A stretch of DNA of 64,000 nucleotides from an uncultured Croceitalea sp. Its GTDB lineage: Bacteria > Bacteroidota > Bacteroidia > Flavobacteriales > Flavobacteriaceae. The position numbers and the translations under genes are program-made. The stretch spans positions 620,001 to 684,000 of the forward strand of contig CANLXH010000001.1 in the NCBI GenBank assembly GCA_947495075.1. Reading direction: 5' to 3'. The notes beneath the pieces are model-generated. The model worked only from the letters and a program-made list of their open reading frames with translations. It was not told the origin of the DNA and made no database searches. Within the stretch, counting starts at the first letter, position 1. Every line of letters starts with the position of its first letter. Shown piece after piece: positions 25,983-36,000 of the stretch.

Positions 25983-26980
25983 TATTTTACAGCTTTGATT
26001 TTTTGAATCAACTTATAGATTTCCTCGTCATCCTTTTTGTAAGACGTATACATTTCGGTTACTTTTTTAGAAAATCTATCTTTTTCTAAGTGGATAATCT
26101 CTACCCCAGCTTTTGAAACTGCCTCCAAAGCCTCTTCTTCCGATGCTGCCCATAACTTCCTTTGATAGGTAACTGAATTTTTTATAGCCTTATCTAACCA
26201 CTCTTGTTCTTCTTTGGTAAGTTTATCCCACAGATGTTTGCCTGCAACCAGTACATCGGGTATTACGGTGTGCTCATCCAATGAAAAATACTTACATACT
26301 TCGTATTGTTTAGATAAGTAAAATGTTGGTGGGTTGTTTTCTGCCCCATCCACCACACCTTGTTGCAGTGCTGTATATAGCTCGCCAGAAGATATTGGAG
26401 TAGGTGAGCCGCCAAACCGTTTTACCATGTCAATAGCGGTTGCACTTTCCATAACCCGTATTTTTAAACCTTCTAGGTCTTCTGGTTTTCGAATGGGCCT
26501 TGTTTTGGTATAAAAACTGCGATTCCCAGCATCGTAGTAACATAGTCCTTTTAAAAGATATTTTTCTCCCTCGTTTAATAGTTGTTTTCCAATAGGACCA
26601 TCCAACACCTTAAAAGTATGTTCTTTATTCCTAAAGAGATACGGAAGACCAAGTACTTTCATTTTTGGCGCAAAGTTTTCCAATACACCTACAGATACTT
26701 TGGTCATGTCTAATGAACCCAGTTGCAAAAGTTCTAAGCATTCCCGTTCGCTACCCAATTGCTGACTAGGATATATCTTTACTAGTAGTTTACCATCGGA
26801 TAAGCTGTCCAAATCTTCACCCATTTTTTCCATAGCTTTGTGGACAGGATGATTTGAATCGAGACCATGGGCGATTTTTAAGGTCCTGCTTTTTTGCTGG
26901 CTTGTACAATTAGATAGCACAAGGGCGGTTAGCAGAATTACTAGGGTTTTAACATATTTTAAATTCAATGTCTTCTGCAT
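25982..26980 (-). CDS. dctP: TRAP transporter substrate-binding protein (DctP), lipoprotein type
   Basis: A 332-residue DctP/SiaP-family binding protein: LKIAHGLDSNHPVHKAMEKMGEDL, LGSERECLELLQLGSLDMTKVS, a binding-site arginine in LEGLKIRVMESATAIDMVKRFGGSPTPI, and ELYTALQQGVVDGAENNPPTF. The signal ends in a lipobox, ALVLSN|C25, so the protein appears membrane-anchored. Most TRAP binding proteins of Gram-negative bacteria are free in the periplasm. The conserved Arg (about residue 175) contacts the carboxylate of organic-acid ligands in characterised members. The start overlaps the KDPG aldolase gene by 16 bases. A uronate ligand is inferred from the neighbours. Confidence 0.93.
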   Translation of the reverse strand: MQKTLNLKYVKTLVILLTALVLSNCTSQQKSRTLKIAHGLDSNHPVHKAMEKMGEDLDSLSDGKLLVKIYPSQQLGSERECLELLQLGSLDMTKVSVGVLENFAPKMKVLGLPYLFRNKEHTFKVLDGPIGKQLLNEGEKYLLKGLCYYDAGNRSFYTKTRPIRKPEDLEGLKIRVMESATAIDMVKRFGGSPTPISSGELYTALQQGVVDGAENNPPTFYLSKQYEVCKYFSLDEHTVIPDVLVAGKHLWDKLTKEEQEWLDKAIKNSVTYQRKLWAASEEEALEAVSKAGVEIIHLEKDRFSKKVTEMYTSYKKDDEEIYKLIQKIKAVK

Positions 26981-27636
26981 TCTTCTATAGTGTTAAGGGT
27001 CTGCTTAACGTTATCCCTTAAGGTTTGGAAATCTCGCTTGTCTAATAGCTCTTTAGTGATTAGTTTGGACCCCATCCCCACGCATAAGACTCCAGCATCA
27101 AACCATTGTTGTAAATTGCTTTTTTCTGTATTTACCCCACCAGTTGGCATGATACTGGTCCAGGGTTGAGGACCTTTGATTGCTTTAACAAAATCTGGAC
27201 CATAGGTGGAACCTGGAAACAATTTTACTAGCTCGCATCCTAGCTCTTCTGCACGGTTTATTTCGGTGAGCGAACCACAACCTGGTGACCAAAGAACTTT
27301 TCGTCTGTTACATACTTTTGCAATATCTTCTCTTAAAGAAGGAGTTACAATAAAATTTGCCCCCATTTGCATGAACATAGATGCACTCCCTGCGTCCGTA
27401 ATGGAACCAACGCCCATTATCATACTCGGAAGTTCCTTTATGGCAAATTTGTTGAGTTCTGAAAAAACCTCAAAAGCAAAATCACCTCTAGCCGTAAATT
27501 CCATGAGGCGGGAACCACCATCATAGCAGGCCCTTAAGATTTCTTTTCCCAATACTATGTCTGGATGGTAAAACAATGGAACCATCCCTATTTTTTTCAT
27601 GGTTTGTACAACCTCGATTCTAGAATATTGTGCCAT
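26965..27636 (-). CDS. kdgA: KDPG/KHG aldolase
   Basis: A 223-residue class I aldolase cleaving 2-keto-3-deoxy-6-phosphogluconate to pyruvate and glyceraldehyde 3-phosphate. MEFTARGD supplies the catalytic Glu (E46), CELVKLFPGS the Schiff-base Lys (K138) and MPTGGVN the phosphate site. It is cytoplasmic. It lies ten bases downstream of KDG kinase and directly upstream of the TRAP genes, and completes the lower half of the uronate pathway. Confidence 0.95.
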   Translation of the reverse strand: MAQYSRIEVVQTMKKIGMVPLFYHPDIVLGKEILRACYDGGSRLMEFTARGDFAFEVFSELNKFAIKELPSMIMGVGSITDAGSASMFMQMGANFIVTPSLREDIAKVCNRRKVLWSPGCGSLTEINRAEELGCELVKLFPGSTYGPDFVKAIKGPQPWTSIMPTGGVNTEKSNLQQWFDAGVLCVGMGSKLITKELLDKRDFQTLRDNVKQTLNTIEECRRH

Positions 27637-27646
27637 ATGATATATT

Positions 27647-28687
27647 TTATCTTGCTACTCTACCAGAAGCATCGCCACCCATTAATTTTTCTACTTCTTC
27701 CACAGTAACTAGGTTGGCATCGCCTTTAATGGTGTGTTTTAGGCAGGATGCCGCAACTGCGAAATCCAAGGCATTTTGGTCGTTATCAGGGTATTTTAAT
27801 AGTCCATAAATTAGTCCTCCCATAAAGGAATCTCCTCCACCTACGCGGTCCACAATATGAGTAATCTGGTATTCGGAAGACTTAAGCATAGTCTTACCAT
27901 CATATAATACTCCTGCCCATGTGTTGTGTGATGCAGAAATAGATCCTCGTAATGTGGTTATAACTTTTTTTGCTTTAGGAAATTTTTCCATCATTTGAGT
28001 ACATACAGATAAAAACGCTTCCGCCTTTACTTGCTCTCCTTGCGTTGTAATGTCTAACCCTATCGGTTTTATACCAAAATGTTTTTCTGCATCTTCTTCA
28101 TTGCCCAATACGATATCACAATAGGAGGTAAGCTTTGTCATTATGGCCTCACGATTACCACCATAATTCCAAAGTTTCGCCCTGTAGTTAAGGTCTGTAG
28201 AAATGGTGATTCCCATGTCGCTTGCCATTTTTACCGCTTCTAGACAGACATCTGCTGCTCCTTGAGATATAGCGGGAGTTATCCCGGTCCAATGGAACCA
28301 TGCTACATCTTTGAAAACCTGTTCCCAATCAATCATGCCTTTTTCAATTTCAGCCATTGCAGAGTGGCTCCGATCGTAAACGACTTTACTTCCCCTGCTA
28401 ACCGCTCCGGTCTCTAAAAAATAAATACCCAAGCGATTGCCTCCAAAAAGAATCTTATCTGTACCTACATTTCTTTTACGCATTTCCATAAGGGCACAAT
28501 GTCCTAGGTCATTATCGGGGAGCCGTGTCACAAAATCCACAGGGATACCATAATTTGCTAATGATACTGCCACATTTGATTCACCTCCTCCATAGACCAC
28601 ATCAAAACTGTTAGTTTGCGAAAACCTTTTAAATTCTGGGGGTGAGAGCCTTAACATTATCTCTCCAAAGGTTATTACTTTTTTCAT
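27647..28687 (-). CDS. kdgK: 2-keto-3-deoxygluconate kinase (PfkB family)
   Basis: A 346-residue ribokinase-family enzyme: ITFGEIMLRLSPP at the N-terminus, YGGGESNVAVSLANYGIPV (the substrate-binding G-G signature) and HIVDRVGGGDSFMGGLIYGLL with the catalytic Asp of the G-G-G-D motif. It phosphorylates KDG made by KduD, and the product goes to the aldolase encoded next. The gene order kdgK-kdgA-TRAP supports the assignment over other PfkB kinases. Confidence 0.93.
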   Translation of the reverse strand: MKKVITFGEIMLRLSPPEFKRFSQTNSFDVVYGGGESNVAVSLANYGIPVDFVTRLPDNDLGHCALMEMRKRNVGTDKILFGGNRLGIYFLETGAVSRGSKVVYDRSHSAMAEIEKGMIDWEQVFKDVAWFHWTGITPAISQGAADVCLEAVKMASDMGITISTDLNYRAKLWNYGGNREAIMTKLTSYCDIVLGNEEDAEKHFGIKPIGLDITTQGEQVKAEAFLSVCTQMMEKFPKAKKVITTLRGSISASHNTWAGVLYDGKTMLKSSEYQITHIVDRVGGGDSFMGGLIYGLLKYPDNDQNALDFAVAASCLKHTIKGDANLVTVEEVEKLMGGDASGRVAR

Positions 28688-28705
28688 AGGTGTTTGATTC
28701 TTGGC

Positions 28706-29722
28706 TTATTTTGATTTAATTATGTTAAACGTGTATACTGTATTATGCTCGTATAGCTCCCCGGGTCTCAAGATAGATGGAGGGAAATGTTCGAATTTTG
28801 GTGCATCTGGAAAATTCTGTGTTTCAAAACAAATGGTGTTCAACGTACTCGGTGTGAATACGACCATTCCATGTTGGTTGGTACTTATTTTCATTTGGAT
28901 TCCAGAATCTTCAGCATAATATGTTAGGCATGTTCCACCTGGATTCAATGCAAAGACGGTATCGAACTTTTGTTCACCTATTTTTTTTAAGCTTTTAAAA
29001 TCATATGGACCGCTTTTGACTGGAATAAAACGACCTGTGGGCATCAATTCTTTAGTGGTCTCTAGAGTATTGTCTGCATTTATCATTAGAAATTGTTTCG
29101 CTAAAGGAAGGGTACTGCCAGAAAGGTTAAAATGAGAATGATTTGTAAGGTTTATCACAGTCATTTCATCTGTTGTTGCCGTATACTTAATGGTTAATTG
29201 GGATTTTTTCAGGCGATATTCTGCTCTAATTTTTAACGTTCCTGGGTAACCTTCTTCCCCAGAAGGGCTTATATAACTAAGTGCTATGGAATTGGAATCT
29301 AAGGAAATGACATCCCATATTTTTCTATTAAAACCTTCTTTACCGCCATGTAATTGAACATTTTTGTTGGTGTTTTGCAATTCAAGCACTTTTCCATCCA
29401 ATACAAGTGGCGAAGATAACCTACCTGCATGCCGTCCAATACAAGAACCTAAATACTTGGTAGATGTCTTGTAATCCATTGGATTTTTGAATCCGTAGAC
29501 CAGGTTTTGCTGGATTCCGTTTTTGTCTTTCATCCAAAGCTCTTGTATGGTTGCTCCGTAATTGGTTATCCGTAGTGTTAAATAATTATTCTCCAGTTTA
29601 AAGCTTTGAATATCCACATTATTGGCATTAAGTAAATTTGTATATAATATCAGTACTATCCAAAGCATTGTCCTTTGGGTAGTACTTCTGGATTTAGTCT
29701 TTGAATTATTCTTATTCTGCAT
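28706..29722 (-). CDS. galM: Aldose 1-epimerase (galactose mutarotase), exported
   Basis: A 338-residue GalM-family protein with an N-terminal hydrophobic segment (MLWIVLILYTNLLNA, residues 19-33), so it is probably periplasmic. It shows SCIGRHAGRLS, VQLHGGKEGFNRKIW (catalytic-site His), NLTNHSHFNLSG (second His) and CFETQNFPDAP with the catalytic Glu. The first ATG overlaps the upstream beta-helix gene by 11 bases. The ATG at residue 19 (29668) would leave a 43-base gap and a shorter signal, so the start is uncertain. It interconverts sugar anomers and would feed GalK, XylA or the transporters. Confidence 0.9.
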   Translation of the reverse strand: MQNKNNSKTKSRSTTQRTMLWIVLILYTNLLNANNVDIQSFKLENNYLTLRITNYGATIQELWMKDKNGIQQNLVYGFKNPMDYKTSTKYLGSCIGRHAGRLSSPLVLDGKVLELQNTNKNVQLHGGKEGFNRKIWDVISLDSNSIALSYISPSGEEGYPGTLKIRAEYRLKKSQLTIKYTATTDEMTVINLTNHSHFNLSGSTLPLAKQFLMINADNTLETTKELMPTGRFIPVKSGPYDFKSLKKIGEQKFDTVFALNPGGTCLTYYAEDSGIQMKISTNQHGMVVFTPSTLNTICFETQNFPDAPKFEHFPPSILRPGELYEHNTVYTFNIIKSK

Positions 29723-31289
29723 ATCTAAACCCCATTTTTTTTTGTGCTATCAGCCAATCTGGTAGTTTCCCCAAACGCAGCTTTAGCTGTGCTTCATAGA
29801 GTGATTCAGGTTGTACTGGCTTACCGATACTTTCTACAATAGCTACTTCGCGCTCATTGAATGTGGTTCCGCTACCATGGAACCCTACTATGATTGGGGG
29901 TACAATACGCCAATATGGTGAGTCTTTAGCAATAAACTCAAAATTGTATTCTGGTTCATCTGTTTCTTTGTAGTTCCATAAAACGAGATATCTTCCATGA
30001 TTGGGAAGATTTTTAATAGCGCCGCCTGCTCTTCCCGCGAAAAAACCACCTTCAATATTGTCTAGCAAGGTACATCTTGGCTGTGAGGCATGAGCTTCGA
30101 ACGAAGTGTTGGCTGGATGCCTTGACCTCCATATAACGGTTCCTGTGGTACTATTTCCACCAACGCCAGTACTATGGTGCATACCGCTTTTATCATCTAT
30201 AAAGCCCATGAATATACCTGTTGACCCACCTCCCGCACTTATGGCATTATGGCCTTTATTACCTTCTATGGTGATATTCATAGCTGTTGTTGCCGCCGAA
30301 GAATTTATGCTCAATGCCCTATTAACATTTTTGAAGGAACAATTCGTAATCCAAGAATCAACTAGATTTTTCATTTTAAGAATACTCCAACCTCCATCAT
30401 CTTTTGCTGAACCATGATGTACAAAATCCTCTTTCCAGTTTCCCATAAAGAGAATGTTCTCAAATCCAATATGCTTAAGGTGGGGAAATGAATGCAGCTC
30501 CCATCCATATTTTGGATTAATGTGATAGCGGATAGGTTCTTTAAAAGTTACCTTATTACCAGAAATTGCAGTGATTTGATGTCTTTCGTTTATTTGCACT
30601 CCATTTTCCAGAATGTTACTCCATGCAGTTTCAATGGACAAAGGATACAAATCTTTCTTTACAAGTTCTAAATCATTGCTTTTCATTTTTAATGTGACCC
30701 AATCTCCCTTTTTTACCTTTATCCCGTTTTCAATTTCAATAGTAAAGGTCTCTCTTTCAGCGATAGATGTGACTCGACCAAGTTTGCTACTTTCTTCCTT
30801 GCACTGGGTGACCATGGCATAGGGTACTGACCATAGTTTTTTTGGATTTTTTGGTGGCAGGTCTTTTTCAAAAAACAAAACGCTTCCATTTTCCTTGGCA
30901 CCTTCCCCTTTTAACACAATATTTGAGGCTTTTATGGTCAAAGGTGTAGTGTCGTCTTCCTTAGTATTAATTATATATTTCCCTTTGGGAATATAGACTA
31001 TGCCTCCTTTATTTTTTTCAGCTGCGGCAATAGCTTTTTGCAAAGCTTTCTTATCACTCATTCCGTCATTGGGAAGTGCGCCAAAGTCCAGAATATTAAA
31101 AACCTTGTAAGAGACGTGAGGAATTGGTAGCTCACCATATTTGTACCCTGCATAAGAGAAATCAGGTATGTTGGGTGTCTGTCCAGTTTCTTTCGCTTTT
31201 ACAAAATTGGTCCATACCGTACTTTGTTGAGCTTTGCAGCTAAAGAGGAGACCAATACTTAAAAAGATTAAAAAGACGCCCTTTGTCAT
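29712..31289 (-). CDS. Beta-helix lipoprotein, pectate-lyase-3 type
   Basis: A 525-residue protein with lipobox GLLFS|C18. FNILDFGALPNDGMSDKKALQKAI and GGIVYIPKGKYIINT are the start of the Pectate_lyase_3 beta-helix fold. IVLKGEGAKENGSVLFFE and MNITIEGNKGHNAISAGGG are later coils. The C-terminal ESLYEAQLKLRLGKLPDWLIAQ resembles the end of DUF4955-type PUL beta-helix proteins. It lies between GH88 and the mutarotase, six bases after GH88 ends. A role as a periplasmic or surface lyase or glycosidase on uronate-containing oligosaccharides is likely. No CAZy family could be confirmed by eye. Confidence 0.75.
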   Translation of the reverse strand: MTKGVFLIFLSIGLLFSCKAQQSTVWTNFVKAKETGQTPNIPDFSYAGYKYGELPIPHVSYKVFNILDFGALPNDGMSDKKALQKAIAAAEKNKGGIVYIPKGKYIINTKEDDTTPLTIKASNIVLKGEGAKENGSVLFFEKDLPPKNPKKLWSVPYAMVTQCKEESSKLGRVTSIAERETFTIEIENGIKVKKGDWVTLKMKSNDLELVKKDLYPLSIETAWSNILENGVQINERHQITAISGNKVTFKEPIRYHINPKYGWELHSFPHLKHIGFENILFMGNWKEDFVHHGSAKDDGGWSILKMKNLVDSWITNCSFKNVNRALSINSSAATTAMNITIEGNKGHNAISAGGGSTGIFMGFIDDKSGMHHSTGVGGNSTTGTVIWRSRHPANTSFEAHASQPRCTLLDNIEGGFFAGRAGGAIKNLPNHGRYLVLWNYKETDEPEYNFEFIAKDSPYWRIVPPIIVGFHGSGTTFNEREVAIVESIGKPVQPESLYEAQLKLRLGKLPDWLIAQKKMGFRYAE

Positions 31290-31294
31290 TTATA

Positions 31295-32554
31295 TTATTT
31301 TTGGTATTTCTGTTTATAGCGTACTAAAGCTTCTATATAATAATAATCTGCATAATTTAAAGGAACATCAATTTCATTATCGTGAGGAATGCTACCTATA
31401 CTATGTTTTAATATAAAATTGTGGTTATCTCCAATTTTTGATAAGTATTTCTCGGTAGAAAGCGCGTGAAGCAACTGTTCGATTTCCATTTTGTATGAAT
31501 TGTCAGAATAAGAGTCCAATTCTAAAAGAGCAGAAACAGTAATGGCAGCTGCAGAAACATCAACGGGCTCATTAGGAATGTTCGATGCGTTGTAATCCCA
31601 AAACGGTAGCTTCTCCCTTTGAAGTTTATTCTTCTCAAGAATAAAATTGGCTATATGTTGCGCTTTTTCCAAAAACCTAATATCCTTAGTGTAGCGATAA
31701 CAAACTGTATAGCCATAGAGTCCCCAGGCTTGCCCTCTTGCCCAGGCACTATTATTGGCAAATCCTTGAGCAGTCTCTTTTGCCCTCACTGTTCCTGAAA
31801 CTGCATCATAATCCACTACATGGAAAGAACTATGATTGTCTCTAAAATGGTTTTTGAGTGTTGTATTAGCATGTTGTATGGCTATGTCCTTATATTTTGA
31901 ATTTTTGGTTAACTGGCTTGCCTTGAATAATAGTTCCAAATTCATCATATTATCTATGATGACGGGAAAATCCCAATTTCTCTCGGCCTGCCATCCTTTG
32001 TCTGTATCCCAGCTTTTTATGCAACCTACTTTTGGGTTAAATCTGGTGATTAATGAATCGGCGGCAATAATCATCACATCTTTAAAGTACTCATTTTTGG
32101 TTATCTCATATCCATTGGCGTACGAAGTATTAAAAATAAAACCCAAATCGTGATTGCTTGTATAGTATTTATGCGATTCGAACATAGATTGAAAGCTTTC
32201 TGCTGCATCTTTCCATTTGTTATCATGAGTTGTCTTATACATGTACCAAAGGCTACCGGGAAAAAATCCTTCAGTCCAATCAAATTTTGGATTGGCCCAG
32301 TGGAGTTTACCATCTTTGCCAACTGTCCTAGGAATTCGATTTTCTTTGAATGCTACTTCTTTTAAAAGATCTAACTGTCCAGCGGCATGTTTCAACAAAT
32401 ACTCGGCATCTAAACCTTTAGACTCATTATGTATAGGGTTTTTTTTGACGTTCTGTTCAGTACAGCCACATATAAAGACGAAAAGAAGGCAGCTTAATTG
32501 AAAAAAATGCTTGCTTGGCAATAGTGTTTTAAAAAACGTTTTAATTGCATTCAT
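31295..32554 (-). CDS. GH88 unsaturated glucuronyl hydrolase, lipoprotein
   Basis: A 419-residue alpha/alpha-barrel enzyme with lipobox FVFICG|C31. FDWTEGFFPGSLWYMY, YYTSNHDLGFIFNTSYANGY (catalytic Asp D136), PVIIDNMMNLELL (D201), and NNSAWARGQAWGLYGY match unsaturated uronyl hydrolases of family GH88. It removes the 4-deoxy-unsaturated uronic acid left at the non-reducing end by a polysaccharide lyase, so it pairs with the PL8-like enzyme at 42222. It is the first gene of the 14-gene operon and has a CCCC-type motif about 60 bases upstream. The free product rearranges to 5-keto-4-deoxyuronate, the substrate of KduI. Confidence 0.95.
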   Translation of the reverse strand: MNAIKTFFKTLLPSKHFFQLSCLLFVFICGCTEQNVKKNPIHNESKGLDAEYLLKHAAGQLDLLKEVAFKENRIPRTVGKDGKLHWANPKFDWTEGFFPGSLWYMYKTTHDNKWKDAAESFQSMFESHKYYTSNHDLGFIFNTSYANGYEITKNEYFKDVMIIAADSLITRFNPKVGCIKSWDTDKGWQAERNWDFPVIIDNMMNLELLFKASQLTKNSKYKDIAIQHANTTLKNHFRDNHSSFHVVDYDAVSGTVRAKETAQGFANNSAWARGQAWGLYGYTVCYRYTKDIRFLEKAQHIANFILEKNKLQREKLPFWDYNASNIPNEPVDVSAAAITVSALLELDSYSDNSYKMEIEQLLHALSTEKYLSKIGDNHNFILKHSIGSIPHDNEIDVPLNYADYYYIEALVRYKQKYQK

Positions 32555-33062
32555 ACTTTAGCGAAAAAACTTATAAATATTCTAAAGCAAGATGCCAGTT
32601 ATCTTCAAGAATCAAGGGGTAATTTGAGTTTGGATTTAGGGGCTATATCATTCTTGTACTTAGGAAGGTCATTAATGTGAATGATGCCTGCCGTGGAATT
32701 GGTTTTAGACCTTTTGAGTTGTAGCTTCTTTAGAAGTATTTGGTGTACATTGCTAACTTTGTGATTTAGATTGATTTGTATTTACTTGGTTCCTATATAC
32801 TCAATACCGACTACTTGATTTAAAGAAATAAAATTGAGATGCGTAATGACAAGGTTTTATTGAAGTAAATTTTTTACTGGTACAAGTTTGAGTATAGAAC
32901 AGCTAAAAACATTAATTTAAATCATATCTAGTCTTGGTAAAGAATAATACTGTTTTGTATAACTAAGGTATTCTACCCTAGAATATCTTCACTCAAGCAG
33001 GAGGAATAATACAGTAAAACCAAATCTACTTTTTGATACGCATCTGTATTAAACAATCAATT
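32555..33062. other. Leader region of the GH88-SSS operon
   Basis: This 508-base AT-rich gap between the hybrid regulator gene (upstream on the minus strand) and the GH88 gene has no coding sequence I can support. It should hold the promoter of the 14-gene operon. The only notable element seen is the CCCC motif at 32611-32623. An inverted pair TAATACAG/CTGTATTA near 33007-33050 has a loop of about 29 bases and is too weak to call. Confidence 0.45.
32611..32623 (-). promoter_or_regulatory. Candidate PUL regulator site upstream of GH88 operon
   Basis: Read on the minus strand this is ATTACCCCTTGAT, about 57 bases upstream of the GH88 start codon. It matches the motif upstream of susC (ATACCCCCTCAT) and the PL8 gene (ATACACCCCTGCAT). 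Recurrence in otherwise AT-rich leaders is the only evidence. Confidence 0.45.
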
Positions 33063-36000
33063 TTACTCCACTTCATCAACCTCTGACACTTTTTCTTTAC
33101 GATACTGGGTGGCGGTGCAACCAAACACTTTTTTAAAACAAGTCCTAAAATATTTGATATCGTTAAAACCTACCTCATAGGCTATATTAGCAATATTTAA
33201 ATCTGTATTTAGCAGTAATTGAGCAGCTTTCTTTAATTTTATTGTTCTTATGAATTCTGAGATGGACTGTCCTGTCAGGGTTTTTAACTTTCTGTACAAA
33301 ACAGACTGACTCATATGCATTTTTTCAACTAAGGTTGACGCATTGAAATTGGATTCTGAAACATATTCTTCTATAATTTCGATAGCCTTGTTGAGAAATA
33401 TTTCATCGGGCGATTCCAAAACCATCCTTTTAGGTTCCAGAATAAATTCTTTCCTAAACTTTTCGGTAAGTTTTTGCCTTGATTTTAAAAGATTCGCAAC
33501 CTGAAGAATAAGTAAGTCAGAATCAAAAGGTTTGGTAATATATGCATCTGCACCTGTGTTATACCCTATTTTTTGAATTTTAGTGGATGTTCTCGCTGTT
33601 AATAATATGACCTGTATATGACTAGTTTTGATATCAGCCTTAATCCTTTTGCAAAATTCAATACCATCCATTTCAGGCATCATTACATCACTTATAATAA
33701 GGTCTATTGGATTGTTCTGAGCGATATTAATACCGTGAATTCCATTAGGTGCCTCGAGTAAATTGTACTTATTTTTAAAAAGTTCTTTTATAAAACCTCT
33801 TACTTCCAAGTTGTCTTCAACAAGTAAAAGGGTATCCAGGTTTTTGTTTAAAGGATGGCTGTAGTTATCTATTTCCTCTCCGGCACTTTCTTTGTTTATC
33901 CATCCAATATTTATCTGAGTTGGGTCATAGCTGTTGAGCAACATTGTTTCATCAGTATCATCTTCAGTAGCAGGACTTATTTCTTGTGGTCCAAAATGTG
34001 CGTGCCCCAAAGGAAGGACGATGGTAAAACGTGTGCCTTTTTCCAGTGAGCTATCTACAGATATTTCTCCATTGTGCAGTGTTACAATATCTTTTGCCAA
34101 GGCAAGGCCTACACCGGTTCCTGATCGAAGTTCATGTCTTTGTCCTAATTGAAAATAGCGATCAAAAATAAACTCGATATCTTCTTTTCGAATTCCTCTT
34201 CCATTGTCTTCAATAACAAGTTTGAAAAACCCACCTCCTTCGTTTTCACTTTCTATAGTTGAAGCCTTAAGTATGATGTTTCCTCCTTTCGAGGTAAATT
34301 TGAAAGCATTGGAAAGTACGTTGAGTACAACCTTTTTCATTTCAATTTTATCAAACCAAACGTCAATACTATCACTTTCTGTTGTAAGCCGATAATCAAT
34401 TTCTCGTTCTTTTGCTAGTTCTTCAAAGGACAGTTTGATGTTTTGCAAGAAAGGAACCATGTCCAATTTTTTAGCCGATAACTTTATTTTTCCAGATTCA
34501 CTTTTTCTAAAATCTAATAATTGATTGATTAATTGTAACAGAATACTTGCATTTCTATACATGCCTTGTAAGCGTTCCTGTATAGCATGACCCCCTGATT
34601 TTTCATTTATCATTCGTTTTAATGGCCCTATAATAAGGGTTAAAGGAGTTCTAAAATCGTGAGATATATTGGTGAAAAGTTGAAGTTTTAAACGGTTTAC
34701 CTCTTCTTCACGCTCTCTAGCAAGGCGTTCTTGTTCAAGTTCTGCTTTTTCTCGTATTCTAAGAATACTGTATTTGCGAACGAATATAAAAAGCATGGAG
34801 ATAAGTAGTAGGTAGATAAGATAAGCCCACCAGGTTTGCCACAAAGGTGGCGCTATTGAAATTATTACCGAAGTAGAGGTTTCATTCCATACACCATCGC
34901 TATTGGTAGCTTTTACTTTAAAAGTATAGTCTCCATCAAACAAATTGGTATATGTAGCGGTCCGGTTTGTTCCTACATAGTTCCAGTCAGAATCAAAACC
35001 ATCCAGCTTGTAAGCGTACAAGTTTTTATTGGGTTGGGAATACCCTAATGCCACATAATCAAAAGTAATATCGTTCTGGTCGTGTTCCAATCTTATTTTT
35101 GATGTGCCTTTTCCAAAATTCTTAAGTCCTTTGTTTCTAATGTTCACAGATTGGATTACCAAAGGTGGCATAAAAGAATCTTCCTTTATAGCCTGAGGGT
35201 CAAAAATTGTAAAACCGTCTACACCACCAAAAATTATTCTCCCATCGTTCTTTTTTAAGAAGGCACCATAGTTGAATTCATTACCTTGAATACCATCAGA
35301 CAAGTTGTAATTCTTGAAAGTATGAGACGTAAGATTCATTTTACTAAGCCCTTTGTTTGTGCTCAACCAAAGATTATGTTCGCTATCAGGAACAATGGTG
35401 TAGATAACTTCATCTGGCAGTCCTTCCTGAACACCGTAACGTTTGCTTTCTTTCTTTTTATTATCATAAAAGAACAATCCATTCCCTTCGGTACCGACCC
35501 AGATATTGCCTTGAGGATCTTCATAGGTACTTATTACCTTTTGTATACTATAGGTGGTGCCTTCCTCTGGTTTAAAGGGAATTTTCTTGATTTTGTTTGT
35601 AGCAATGTCAATTTTTGCCAATCCGTTTATACCACCCACCAAAATACTGTTGTCCGATGTTTTCGAGATAGAATAAATAAAACTCCCCAAAGCATCTTTA
35701 TGGTCTGGAATATGTAAGAATGTCTTCTTTTTTGTATCGTATAGATTTAAGCCTCCATTGTTTGTGCCTATCCAGATGTTGTTATTATTATCTTCTAAAA
35801 GGGAAGTTATGCGATTACTGCTAAGACCACTGGGATTTTCCGCATTTCCTATATGTGTAAAGGTTGGTACGCCTTTTCCTAAGGAAACATAATCGAGCCC
35901 TTTGTTATGGGTTCCAACCCATAAGTTGCCTAAATGATCTTTTATTACTGCTTTTACATTGTTGTCGACCAGGCTATTATCATTTTCTGGATCTTGAGTA

